Shown here piece by piece: positions 24,599-31,462 of a DNA stretch of 42,577 nucleotides. Under the pieces are notes generated by a model. It saw nothing but the letters and a program-made list of their open reading frames with translations, was not told the DNA's origin and did no database searches. Made by a program: the position numbers and the translations under genes. How positions within the stretch are numbered: position 1 is the stretch's first letter; each line of letters opens with the position of its first letter. Origin of the DNA: JBCDBY01 sp039182715 (GTDB lineage Bacteria > Planctomycetota > PLA2); the NCBI GenBank assembly GCA_039182715.1, contig JBCDBY010000003.1, positions 1 to 42,577 of the forward strand, in the 5' to 3' direction.

Positions 24599-24932
24599 GG
24601 CGTCTGACCTCGTCGCCGATCGCTTTCGCCGGCGAACTCTCGATCCGTGCGGTGAACCAAATCGGACGGAGTCCGTGCGATGGGGCGCTGTACCCTCCAA
24701 GACGTGGAAACGGCGGTCGGGCCACTCTCGTGAGGATCCTTGCGATGGGCGCCAGGGCTGCTGTCGCCCGATCGAGGCCGGGTCCGTGGACGCCGCGCGT
24801 CATCGTGATGGCGCGGGCCGAGAGCGGGGGCCATCCCTTCACCGGCGAGAGGCGCCACCACGAGCCCGGCGGCGTGAGCCGCGGGTTGTCGACGCCTGAG
24901 TCGCCCGACGTGCGTCCGTCCCGAGGCGCTCG
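24599..24932. other. 334-base stretch without a supported gene
   Basis: Between the GNAT remnant and the 24933 gene. Open frames exist on both strands but their translations are low-complexity (Arg/Ala/Pro/Gly-rich) and resemble no protein I know. I see no tRNA, repeat or clear terminator. It may be further decayed coding sequence. Confidence 0.5.
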
Positions 24933-26594
24933 ATGGTAGATCGAACGAAACCGCGTGTGCGCGTGGGGGCCCTCGTGCTTCTCGCGTTGCTCGGATGTTT
25001 GCTCTGGTACCTCTTCGGCGACGCGGGTGGGGCCGACCGCGCGCAGACGTCGCCGCAAGTCTCGTGGGATTCTCCGCAGTCGATGCGGGCGAACCCGTTG
25101 CCGCGCTCCGAAGGCACGGCGGAAAAGGATGCCACGGGTTCGCGTCACGCCCCCGAGCCTGTGCGGGGCGGGCGCTCGGCTCCGCATGCGTTCCACTTTC
25201 GGGTGGAGGGCGAGGTGCACGGGCTCGAATCGGCGACGGGAGACGAGTTCGAGATTCAGGTTCGGCAGTCCTGGGATGGCGCGCTCGTTCATCGCGAGGT
25301 CGTGGGAGTCGGTCCGTTTCAGTTCGACTTCGCTCCAACGCCATGGCGCTCCGCGCTGTCCGTGCTGATTCAGCTCAACCGGGTGGGCGACGAGGCCCGC
25401 GTCTTTGCACGCGACCGACACGTGCTCCGTCTCGGCGTGGCCGAGCGAGTTGTTTTCGACGCCAGACCGAGCCCGTCCATCCGGGGCCGGGTCCTCGCGT
25501 CCGACGGCACGCCGCTCCCTCGGCTGCAGCTCGCCGCCGTTCCGTGGGAGTCGCTGGTCGAGCCGGGCGCGCGTGGCTTGCTTCACCCACACGCCGTCAC
25601 AGGCGCGACGGCTTCGAGTACGACGACGGATCGGACGGGGTACTTCGAGCTGCGGGGATTGGAAGAGAGCGGGACGTACCGCGTGATGTCACTCTCGCAT
25701 GCCTATTACCTCCGCGACCCGGTCCGACTCTCATCCGGTACGCGAGACATCGAGCTGCGAGCGACGAAGTCCGCGACGGTCTCGATTCGTGCGACCGATG
25801 CGGAGTCCGGCGCGGCGATCCCCGAGTTCGAACTGCGGTCTCCGGCGTTCGGCCAAGCCGTCCTGCGAGGACGCGAGGGCGAGATCAAGGCGAGGGTGGC
25901 GCGCCCGCAAGCGTTCTTGCGGTCCGAGTGGGGCGGCATGACGGCGCAGGCTCGTCTCGAGGCACCCGGGTACCGGGGCCAGGACGTCAAGCTCTGGTGG
26001 GGGCCGGAATGGGGTGGTCGAGCCGTCGAGGTCGCGCTTGATCGCATCCGCGTTCCCAACCTGGAGATCGATGTCCGTCGGTCGGACGGGACTTCGTTCG
26101 ATGGCGACGTGTCGGCTCTCTCGGCTCGCCGCGAGGAGAGGGCCAAGCGCGCTCTCCCTCTCGCGCGCGATCGGCGCGGCGTTCTTCTTGGCGCGTTGGC
26201 CCCGGGACGCTACTGGGTCGCGATCTGGCCTTCGGACGGTGCTGCTCTCGTGATGAAGACCTACGAGGTCGAGGTTCGCGCCGGCGAGGTGAAGAAGCTC
26301 TCCGTCGTCGTCCCCCCTTCCGGCTCGCTCCGGATCGCCACGCCGCCGGGTGCATGGCGACTCCACCTTGGGCGTGATGGTTGGTTCCCCCATCGCCCGC
26401 CCGGCGGCTTCGCGCGGACGCCGGACGTGACGCTTCGGGACACGGTGTTCTTCAAGGGCGACAAGGCTGTCGTCGTGGGCCCGGTCGAGGAAGGCCGCTG
26501 GACCGCAACGCTCTTCCAGCAGGGAAAGCGAGTGTGGCAGGGCCCGGTCGAGATTCGCAACGGGGCGACCGAGGCCATCGTCATCGACGACTAG
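24933..26594 (+). CDS. Membrane-anchored carboxypeptidase-regulatory-like protein
   Basis: A 553-residue protein. The N-terminus is basic (MVDRTKPRVRVG) and followed by one helix (ALVLLALLGCLLWYLFG). A polar spacer runs to about residue 85. Then beta domains follow: HFRVEGEVHGLESATGDEF, SIRGRVLASDGTPLPRLQLA with TTTDRTGYFELRGLEESGTY (the clearest carboxypeptidase-regulatory-like unit), and TVSIRATDAESGAAIPEFEL. A later unit ends LALARDRRG-like with GRYWVAIWPSDG. The layout (short cytoplasmic N-terminus, one anchor, spacer, several transthyretin-like folds) is the same as at 5538 and 13864, so these are paralogues. No catalytic motif. There is no promoter-like box or ribosome site close to the ATG, so the start is less certain than for its relatives. 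Confidence 0.8.
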   Translation: MVDRTKPRVRVGALVLLALLGCLLWYLFGDAGGADRAQTSPQVSWDSPQSMRANPLPRSEGTAEKDATGSRHAPEPVRGGRSAPHAFHFRVEGEVHGLESATGDEFEIQVRQSWDGALVHREVVGVGPFQFDFAPTPWRSALSVLIQLNRVGDEARVFARDRHVLRLGVAERVVFDARPSPSIRGRVLASDGTPLPRLQLAAVPWESLVEPGARGLLHPHAVTGATASSTTTDRTGYFELRGLEESGTYRVMSLSHAYYLRDPVRLSSGTRDIELRATKSATVSIRATDAESGAAIPEFELRSPAFGQAVLRGREGEIKARVARPQAFLRSEWGGMTAQARLEAPGYRGQDVKLWWGPEWGGRAVEVALDRIRVPNLEIDVRRSDGTSFDGDVSALSARREERAKRALPLARDRRGVLLGALAPGRYWVAIWPSDGAALVMKTYEVEVRAGEVKKLSVVVPPSGSLRIATPPGAWRLHLGRDGWFPHRPPGGFARTPDVTLRDTVFFKGDKAVVVGPVEEGRWTATLFQQGKRVWQGPVEIRNGATEAIVIDD

Positions 26595-26602
26595 ACGGAG
26601 CG

Positions 26603-26608
26603 TATACT
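26603..26608 (+). promoter_or_regulatory. -10-like hexamer TATACT before the 26619 gene
   Basis: TATACT, close to the sigma-70 consensus, 10 nt before the ATG at 26619. No Shine-Dalgarno sequence. The best single match of the near-start boxes in the window. Confidence 0.5.
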
Positions 26609-26618
26609 CAGCTACGCC

Positions 26619-26867
26619 ATGGCGAAGGTCCCCCGGCTGTACGCAGATTTCATGAACGCGGATCCGTGGGGCCGAATCCGTCTCAACTGTTCGGGAACGG
26701 CCGACAGTCTTTCGTCGCTTAAACTCGAACTGCGTGAGGGTCTTCCGGTCGTCGTCTTTGATTGTTCACTGGAAGCCGATGCCGTGACGGCCTGGTCCGA
26801 ACCCGAGCAGATGTGGGTTGCCGTGATCGATTGGAAGCAGATTCGAGACATCGGCCCGGCCTCCTGA
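26619..26867 (+). CDS. Small conserved-looking protein of unknown function
   Basis: An 82-residue protein with no signal peptide. It has the character of a single beta barrel or sheet: RIRLNCSGTADSLSSLKLEL, EGLPVVVFDCSLEADAVTAW and MWVAVIDWKQIRDIG. Third codon positions are biased towards G/C less strongly than in neighbours, but the amino-acid composition is normal for a folded protein, and a TATACT box stands 10 nt upstream. I do not recognise the family. It sits between two secreted-protein genes, each with its own promoter-like box. Confidence 0.65.
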   Translation: MAKVPRLYADFMNADPWGRIRLNCSGTADSLSSLKLELREGLPVVVFDCSLEADAVTAWSEPEQMWVAVIDWKQIRDIGPAS

Positions 26868-26922
26868 TGGCGCCGGAACGCCGCGACGGTCCGTGGCGAG
26901 GATGGTGGCGGCGGTTCCGGCG

Positions 26923-26928
26923 TAGGAT
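26923..26928 (+). promoter_or_regulatory. -10-like hexamer TAGGAT before the 26938 gene
   Basis: TAGGAT preceded by CG, 9 nt before the ATG at 26938. It fits the window-wide pattern; the GGAG inside it is too far to be sure about as a ribosome site. Confidence 0.4.
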
Positions 26929-26937
26929 GGAGCGACC

Positions 26938-27384
26938 ATGCGCAAGACACTCGTCGCACTGCTGGTCGCCTTGTTTGTCGTCGCCACCTCGCGCGCGGGG
27001 ACGCCCCCGGCGAGTGGCGTGCATCTCGAGCTGGTCGAAGGGACGCTCGTCCAGGAGGCGGGCCGGGCGGAGGTCTTCCTCGTCGATCGCGGAACGCTGC
27101 GCCACATCACGGGCGACGCGTTCGACAGGATCTATCGGGACTTCCGCCGTGTCGTGACCGTGGTCCGGGTTCCGCGCCATCTCGTGGGACAGCCCCTCGG
27201 CAACGGAACCCGTCTCGTGCGCGGCAAGGGCGACCCGGCCGTCTGGCTCATCGACAACGGCGAGACAAAGCGCCATGTCGCCAACGAGCCGAGCTTCCGT
27301 GGGCGGGGATTCGTGTGGTCGAAGGTCCAGATCGTCGACCCGGGCGAGATCGACTTCCTGCCCATCGGACCGCGCCTCGACTGA
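26938..27384 (+). CDS. Small secreted protein with two KRHI-type repeats
   Basis: A 148-residue protein with a signal peptide of about 20 residues (LLVALFVVATSRAG). Two diverged units follow the same pattern. Unit 1 is AEVFLVDRGTLRHITGDAFD; unit 2 is PAVWLIDNGETKRHVANEPS, with a downstream VQIVDPGEIDFLPIG. The pattern of an aromatic-or-Leu strand, D-x-G, a short turn, R-H-[IV], then a Phe/Val helix, is known from repeats found in diverse extracellular bacterial proteins, where each unit forms a small beta hairpin. No catalytic residues are apparent. The reading frame stays open after the TGA (see 27385). Confidence 0.75.
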   Translation: MRKTLVALLVALFVVATSRAGTPPASGVHLELVEGTLVQEAGRAEVFLVDRGTLRHITGDAFDRIYRDFRRVVTVVRVPRHLVGQPLGNGTRLVRGKGDPAVWLIDNGETKRHVANEPSFRGRGFVWSKVQIVDPGEIDFLPIGPRLD

Positions 27385-27660
27385 CCGAACGTCTCTCCCG
27401 CGCGCGTCGCGCGCGGCGGCCGGACGTCTCCTTCGACTTCGATCGAGCAGCGGATCGAGATCCGCACGGAGAGCTCGTCACGGGAGGAGTTCACCGAGAC
27501 CAGCCTTGGCGGAACACCGCTCGACGGAGCGAGGCGAGCGGGGCGAGCGGGGCGGATCCGCCCCGCATCCGACCGCGGCGCACTGATCACCTCGATCGCG
27601 CTTTCACTGCTTGGCCTCCTGGCCGCGGGTGCCTGCTGGAACTTGCGCCGTCGCCAGTAA
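27385..27660 (+). other. Open frame ending in a membrane helix and Arg cluster, no start codon
   Basis: Directly after the TGA of the 26938 gene, the same frame is open for 91 codons to TAA at 27658 but contains no ATG, GTG or TTG near its beginning. It passes through a Ser/Thr/Glu-rich stretch (IEIRTESSSREEFTETSLGG) and ends GALITSIALSLLGLLAAGAC then WNLRRRQ, a hydrophobic helix with a terminal Arg cluster, the shape of a C-terminal sorting signal. Third-position G/C is high, as in coding DNA, though a minus-strand frame here is similar. It may be the 3' end of a broken gene, or once was the C-terminus of the 26938 protein. I could not decide. Confidence 0.35.
27547..27566. repeat. Perfect 20-bp GC-rich palindrome
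   Basis: GCGGGGCGGATCCGCCCCGC reads the same on both strands, centred between 27556 and 27557. It could form a stable hairpin or be a dimer-binding site. It lies inside the start-less frame at 27385-27660. Confidence 0.6.
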
Positions 27661-27666
27661 GGCGCC

Positions 27667-30084
27667 CTACCGCGCCCGCGGCTCGACGCCGTGCAGGTGC
27701 CGCACGAGGAAGTCCGCCTGGCGGCGCTGGCCGTAGGGCGTGCCGGCGGCGCCGTGACCGACGCCCGGAATGACGACCAGGTCGAAGTCCTTGTTGGCGC
27801 GCACGAGCGCGTCGACCACCTGCATCGTCGAGGCGGGGTCGACGTTGCGGTCGAGCTCGCCGACGATCAGCATCAGCTTCCCCTGCAGGCGGTGCGCCTG
27901 CGTGACGTTGGACTGCTCCTTGTAGTGGGGTCCGATCGGCCAGCTCATCCAGAGCTCGTTCCACCAGATCTTGTCCATACGGTTGTCGTGGCAGCCGCAG
28001 TCGGCGACGCCGACCTTGTAGAAGTCCGGGTACATGAGCAGGCCGCGCATCGCGTTCTGGCCGCCGGCCGATCCGCCGTAGATGCCGACGCGCGTCAGGT
28101 CCATCGGCGGGTGCTCCTTCGCCGCCGCGCGCATCCACGCGATGCGGTCGGGGAAGCCCGCGTCGCCGAGGTTCTTCCAGCAGACGTCGTGGAACGCCTT
28201 CGACCGGTGCGACGTGCCCATGCCGTCGATCTGTACGACGATGAACCCGAGCTCCGCCATCTTCTGCGCGCCGTGGAACGGGCGGAACGACTTCGGCACG
28301 TGCGCCGAGTGCGGGCCCGCGTAGATCGCCTCGACGACCGGATACCTTCGCTTCGGATCGAGGTTGGTCGGGCGATGCAGAATGCCGTAGATGTCGGTCT
28401 TGCCGTCGCGCCCCTTCGCCGTGAAGCGGATGGGAGGCTTCCAGCCCGTCTTCAACAGCGCGCTCCATTCCGCACGCTCCAGCTCGGTAATGAGCTTGCC
28501 GTCCTCGGCCGCGCGCAGCACGTGGACCGGCGGGAGGTCGACGCGTGACCATGTGTCGACGAAGCGCTTGCGGTCGGGCGAGAACTGCACCGTGTGCGTG
28601 CCGTCGCCGTCGGTCAGACGCACGAAGCCGGTGCCGTCGAGATTGACGCGGCAAAGATGCAGGTGATACGGATCTTCGCCCGGCACGACGCCGCCCGCCC
28701 AGAACCAGATGCGGTCACCGTCGACGCGCTCCACGCGCCGCACCGCCCACGCACCCTTCGTGATCTGGTTGCGCACCTTGCCCGTGCGCGCGTCGTAGCG
28801 ATACAGATGGTTCCACCCGTCGCGTTCCGACATCCAGATCAGCTCGCGCGCCTCGTCGCGATGGTGGAGGAAGAACTTCCCCGCGTAGTCGACGAAGGTC
28901 TTCGCGTCTTCGTCGATGATCACGCGCGGCTTCTTGTCCACGGCGATCACGCGCAGCAGGCCGTGCCCGCGCTCGTTGTAGACGAAGGTCAGACCCTCCT
29001 TCGTCCAGCGGAAACGGGTGAGCGACCACGGCTGCGGAAAGAGCGCGTCGTCGACCTCGGTCGCCTTGCCGGAGATCGTGATCATCCACGGCCGCGGGTG
29101 ATCGATCACGTCGCCCGGCTTGACGTAGCCCATCGTGTGCACGCGCGGCTGCACGCGGTCGCGCGGCGAGCTCTCGACCATCGTGATCGTCCGCCGCTGT
29201 CCTGCCTTCGTGCGCAGCACGCAGAGTCGCTTCGAATCGGGCGCCCAGTGCACCGCCCCGTAGAAGGCGTTCCCCGCCCTGCCGACATCGGTGACGCGTT
29301 TCACGGTGCCGCCCGCCGTCCGCACGAGCTCGACGTTGTGGTCGCGGAAGCGGACGCGCCACTTGCCGTCCGGCGATGTAGATCGGTCCCGGCCCGGCGG
29401 CCCCGACGGGGGGATCCGGCCGTCGATGTGCGCGATGCGCGGGCGGTCCACGGCGACGAAGCGCTGGACGATCGTTCCGTCCGGCCGGCGCATGGCCCAG
29501 GCGTGCCGCGCGAAGGTGTGCTGATCGCGAATCTCGCCCGGGCCGAGCTTGCCGTACGCGCGCAGCGCTCCGTTCTGCTGGATCCAGAGCAGCTCCACTT
29601 CGGTCTTCAGCGTGTTGACGAAGACGATGGCCGATTGCCCGCCGCCGTTGCGGGAGCGGACGTTTGCGGGGGACGGCGGAAGGCGAAAGCGCTCCGCCTT
29701 GGCGGCCGGAATCGCCCGCACCGCGTGGCTCTTGCGATTCCACTTCCAGACGCGAGTGTCCCCCTTGAGCCAGAGGTAGCCGTGCGCGCCGTCGAGTTCG
29801 AGGTCGCGAATGTCGAGCGGCTTGCCGATCGCGGCGGCAAGGCGCTTCGCGTCGAAGAGCGGGGCGCGCGTCTTCGTCTCGAAGTCGAAGAAGACGTACT
29901 CCATCGGCACGCGCCGGTACCAGAGACCCTCCTCGCTCCACTGCGGCCGCAGGGAGAGGTGCGTGACGGTGTCGGCGGTGCGTCCGCGCAGGGCCGCCGC
30001 GCGCGCGTAGTCCTCACGCGTGCCCTGCGCCTGCACGGCGGTCGCAAGCAGGATGAGGAATGCGCCGGTCTTCAAGCTGGACAT
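27667..30084 (-). CDS. S9-family prolyl peptidase with embedded VHL-like beta domain
   Basis: An 805-residue protein from ATG 30084 with a signal peptide (FLILLATAVQAQG). Residues 20-140 begin the dipeptidyl-peptidase-IV-type beta-propeller. Residues about 141-215 form an embedded VHL-like beta domain: AIVFVNTLKTEVELLWIQQN, AYGKLGPGEIRDQHTF, then HAWAMRRPDG. This matches the N-R/T-x-x-x-x-V-x-L-x-W and L-x-P-G-x-x-x-x-x-x-T-x-x-x-H-x-W pattern of bacterial VHL-beta domains. The propeller resumes from about 235. The C-terminal alpha/beta-hydrolase domain has the nucleophile in GIYGGSAGGQ (Ser672), the acid region GELDRNVDP and the His in PGVGHGAAG (His777). Members cut peptides outside the cytoplasm, often after proline. 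It starts 10 nt after the saccharopine-type gene, so they form an operon. Confidence 0.9.
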   Translation of the reverse strand: MSSLKTGAFLILLATAVQAQGTREDYARAAALRGRTADTVTHLSLRPQWSEEGLWYRRVPMEYVFFDFETKTRAPLFDAKRLAAAIGKPLDIRDLELDGAHGYLWLKGDTRVWKWNRKSHAVRAIPAAKAERFRLPPSPANVRSRNGGGQSAIVFVNTLKTEVELLWIQQNGALRAYGKLGPGEIRDQHTFARHAWAMRRPDGTIVQRFVAVDRPRIAHIDGRIPPSGPPGRDRSTSPDGKWRVRFRDHNVELVRTAGGTVKRVTDVGRAGNAFYGAVHWAPDSKRLCVLRTKAGQRRTITMVESSPRDRVQPRVHTMGYVKPGDVIDHPRPWMITISGKATEVDDALFPQPWSLTRFRWTKEGLTFVYNERGHGLLRVIAVDKKPRVIIDEDAKTFVDYAGKFFLHHRDEARELIWMSERDGWNHLYRYDARTGKVRNQITKGAWAVRRVERVDGDRIWFWAGGVVPGEDPYHLHLCRVNLDGTGFVRLTDGDGTHTVQFSPDRKRFVDTWSRVDLPPVHVLRAAEDGKLITELERAEWSALLKTGWKPPIRFTAKGRDGKTDIYGILHRPTNLDPKRRYPVVEAIYAGPHSAHVPKSFRPFHGAQKMAELGFIVVQIDGMGTSHRSKAFHDVCWKNLGDAGFPDRIAWMRAAAKEHPPMDLTRVGIYGGSAGGQNAMRGLLMYPDFYKVGVADCGCHDNRMDKIWWNELWMSWPIGPHYKEQSNVTQAHRLQGKLMLIVGELDRNVDPASTMQVVDALVRANKDFDLVVIPGVGHGAAGTPYGQRRQADFLVRHLHGVEPRAR

Positions 30085-30094
30085 GAGCACCTCT

Positions 30095-31390
30095 TCAGGC
30101 CGGAACGACGCTCTCGTCGAACTCGATGCCGAGCTTCGCGAGCCCGTCGAGGATCGGCCCGTAGATTTCCGGTGCCATCGGAATGTGCACGCCCGTCAGG
30201 TCGGTCCTCTTTTCCAGCACGAGCTCCGCGGCGATCGCGGCGGGGTAGCCGACGGCCCTCGCCATCGCGGTCTCGCCGGGGTGCGGGTCGCCGGTGCGAA
30301 TGAGCGTGGCGAGATGGCGCTGCTTCTTGCCGTCGATCGTCGCGTCGATCTCGTGGTGCAGCAGGATCATGTCGCGCTCTCCTTCTTCGTAGGGCAGCTT
30401 GCGCTCGAGGCGGGCGACCAGCGCGTCCATGAGCGCGCCGCGCTCGATCTCGACGGGGGCGTCGTCGAAGAGGCCGGCCCAGGCGAGACGCGCGAGGGCG
30501 TTGTCGTCCGGGCTGAGGCCGAGGCGTTGCGCGATCGCCGGGCGCAGCGCGTCCGCATCCCCGAGTCCGAGGCGGCGGCGCAGCGCGCCGGCGTACGTCG
30601 TCCCGCGAAAGTCCTCCTCCGGCTCCAGCTCGAAGAATCCCAGCTCGCCCAGCACGCGCATCATCGAGCACCAGCCGGGGAAGCGCAGCAGGCCGCGGTA
30701 GAAGCTGCGCACGTGCGGGATTCCGTAGAGCCCGGGATAGATGCGGTTGTCGCGGTTGGGGTAGGTCTCGAACGTCCCGGCACCGGGAATCTCGACGAAC
30801 CCGGGGTCGCGGAAGAGGTCGGGGCCGCCCGGCTTGCGGATCGCCTCGCCGTTCTCGAGGTAGATGCCGTCCGCGCGCGCGGCGAGGAAGACGCCCTTGG
30901 GGCTCCAGCTGAACTTGTAGTGGAACGGGTTCCGGTTCGCGGCCCAGTCGATCAGGCCGCCGCAGTACATGCGCACCGCGTCGATCGTGCCGCCCTCGTC
31001 GTGGATGCCGTCGATGAGCCGCTTGGTCGACATGTGATCGATGCCGGGATCTTCGCCGCACTCCATCAGGATCAGCAGCCCCTTGTCGCGCGCTTCCTCG
31101 TCGAAGGCGCGGATCTCCGGGCTCGTGTACGACGTCGTCACGAGATGCGCGCCGTGATCGAGACAGGGCCGCGCCACCATCGGATGGAACGTGGGCGGCA
31201 CCATGCTGACGACGAGCTGCTTGCCGGCGATGGCCTCGCTCAGCGCTTGGGCATCGGTCACGTCGAGCGTGACGTCGGCCGCGCCTTCGCGAGAGTCGGC
31301 CACGGTCACGCGGGTGTCCGGCAGCGCTCGCACGTAGCGGATCAGCGGCGCCGAGACGCGACCGGCGCCCAGGATGAGGACTTCGCGCAT
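30095..31390 (-). CDS. Saccharopine dehydrogenase-like protein
   Basis: A 431-residue cytoplasmic protein. The Rossmann start VLILGAGRVSAPLIRYV binds NAD(P). EAIAGKQLVVSMVPPTFHPM and MECGEDPGIDHMSTKRLID match the saccharopine reductase/dehydrogenase core (the G-x-D-P-G-x-D-H-M motif is characteristic). The substrate-side region includes YCGGLIDWAANRNPFHYKFSWSPK, typical of the LYS9/alpha-aminoadipate-semialdehyde branch of the family, and AVGYPAAIAAELVLE near the end (the G-x-P-A-A-I-A helix). The reaction would be the reversible joining or splitting of lysine, glutamate and semialdehyde in lysine metabolism. It heads a two-gene unit with an exported peptidase. Family very sure; direction and substrate in this organism inferred. 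Confidence 0.9.
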   Translation of the reverse strand: MREVLILGAGRVSAPLIRYVRALPDTRVTVADSREGAADVTLDVTDAQALSEAIAGKQLVVSMVPPTFHPMVARPCLDHGAHLVTTSYTSPEIRAFDEEARDKGLLILMECGEDPGIDHMSTKRLIDGIHDEGGTIDAVRMYCGGLIDWAANRNPFHYKFSWSPKGVFLAARADGIYLENGEAIRKPGGPDLFRDPGFVEIPGAGTFETYPNRDNRIYPGLYGIPHVRSFYRGLLRFPGWCSMMRVLGELGFFELEPEEDFRGTTYAGALRRRLGLGDADALRPAIAQRLGLSPDDNALARLAWAGLFDDAPVEIERGALMDALVARLERKLPYEEGERDMILLHHEIDATIDGKKQRHLATLIRTGDPHPGETAMARAVGYPAAIAAELVLEKRTDLTGVHIPMAPEIYGPILDGLAKLGIEFDESVVPA

Positions 31391-31396
31391 GCCGAG

Positions 31397-31402
31397 ATCT
31401 TA
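31397..31402 (-). promoter_or_regulatory. -10-like hexamer TAAGAT before the saccharopine-type gene
   Basis: TAAGAT preceded by GG on the minus strand, 6 nt before the ATG at 31390. With no Shine-Dalgarno sequence, the operon could be transcribed leaderless. Confidence 0.45.
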
Positions 31403-31462
31403 CCGACGCGCGCGGGAAGAAGGGCTTGCCCGCATTGGCGGGCAAGCCCATGAAGATTCGAT

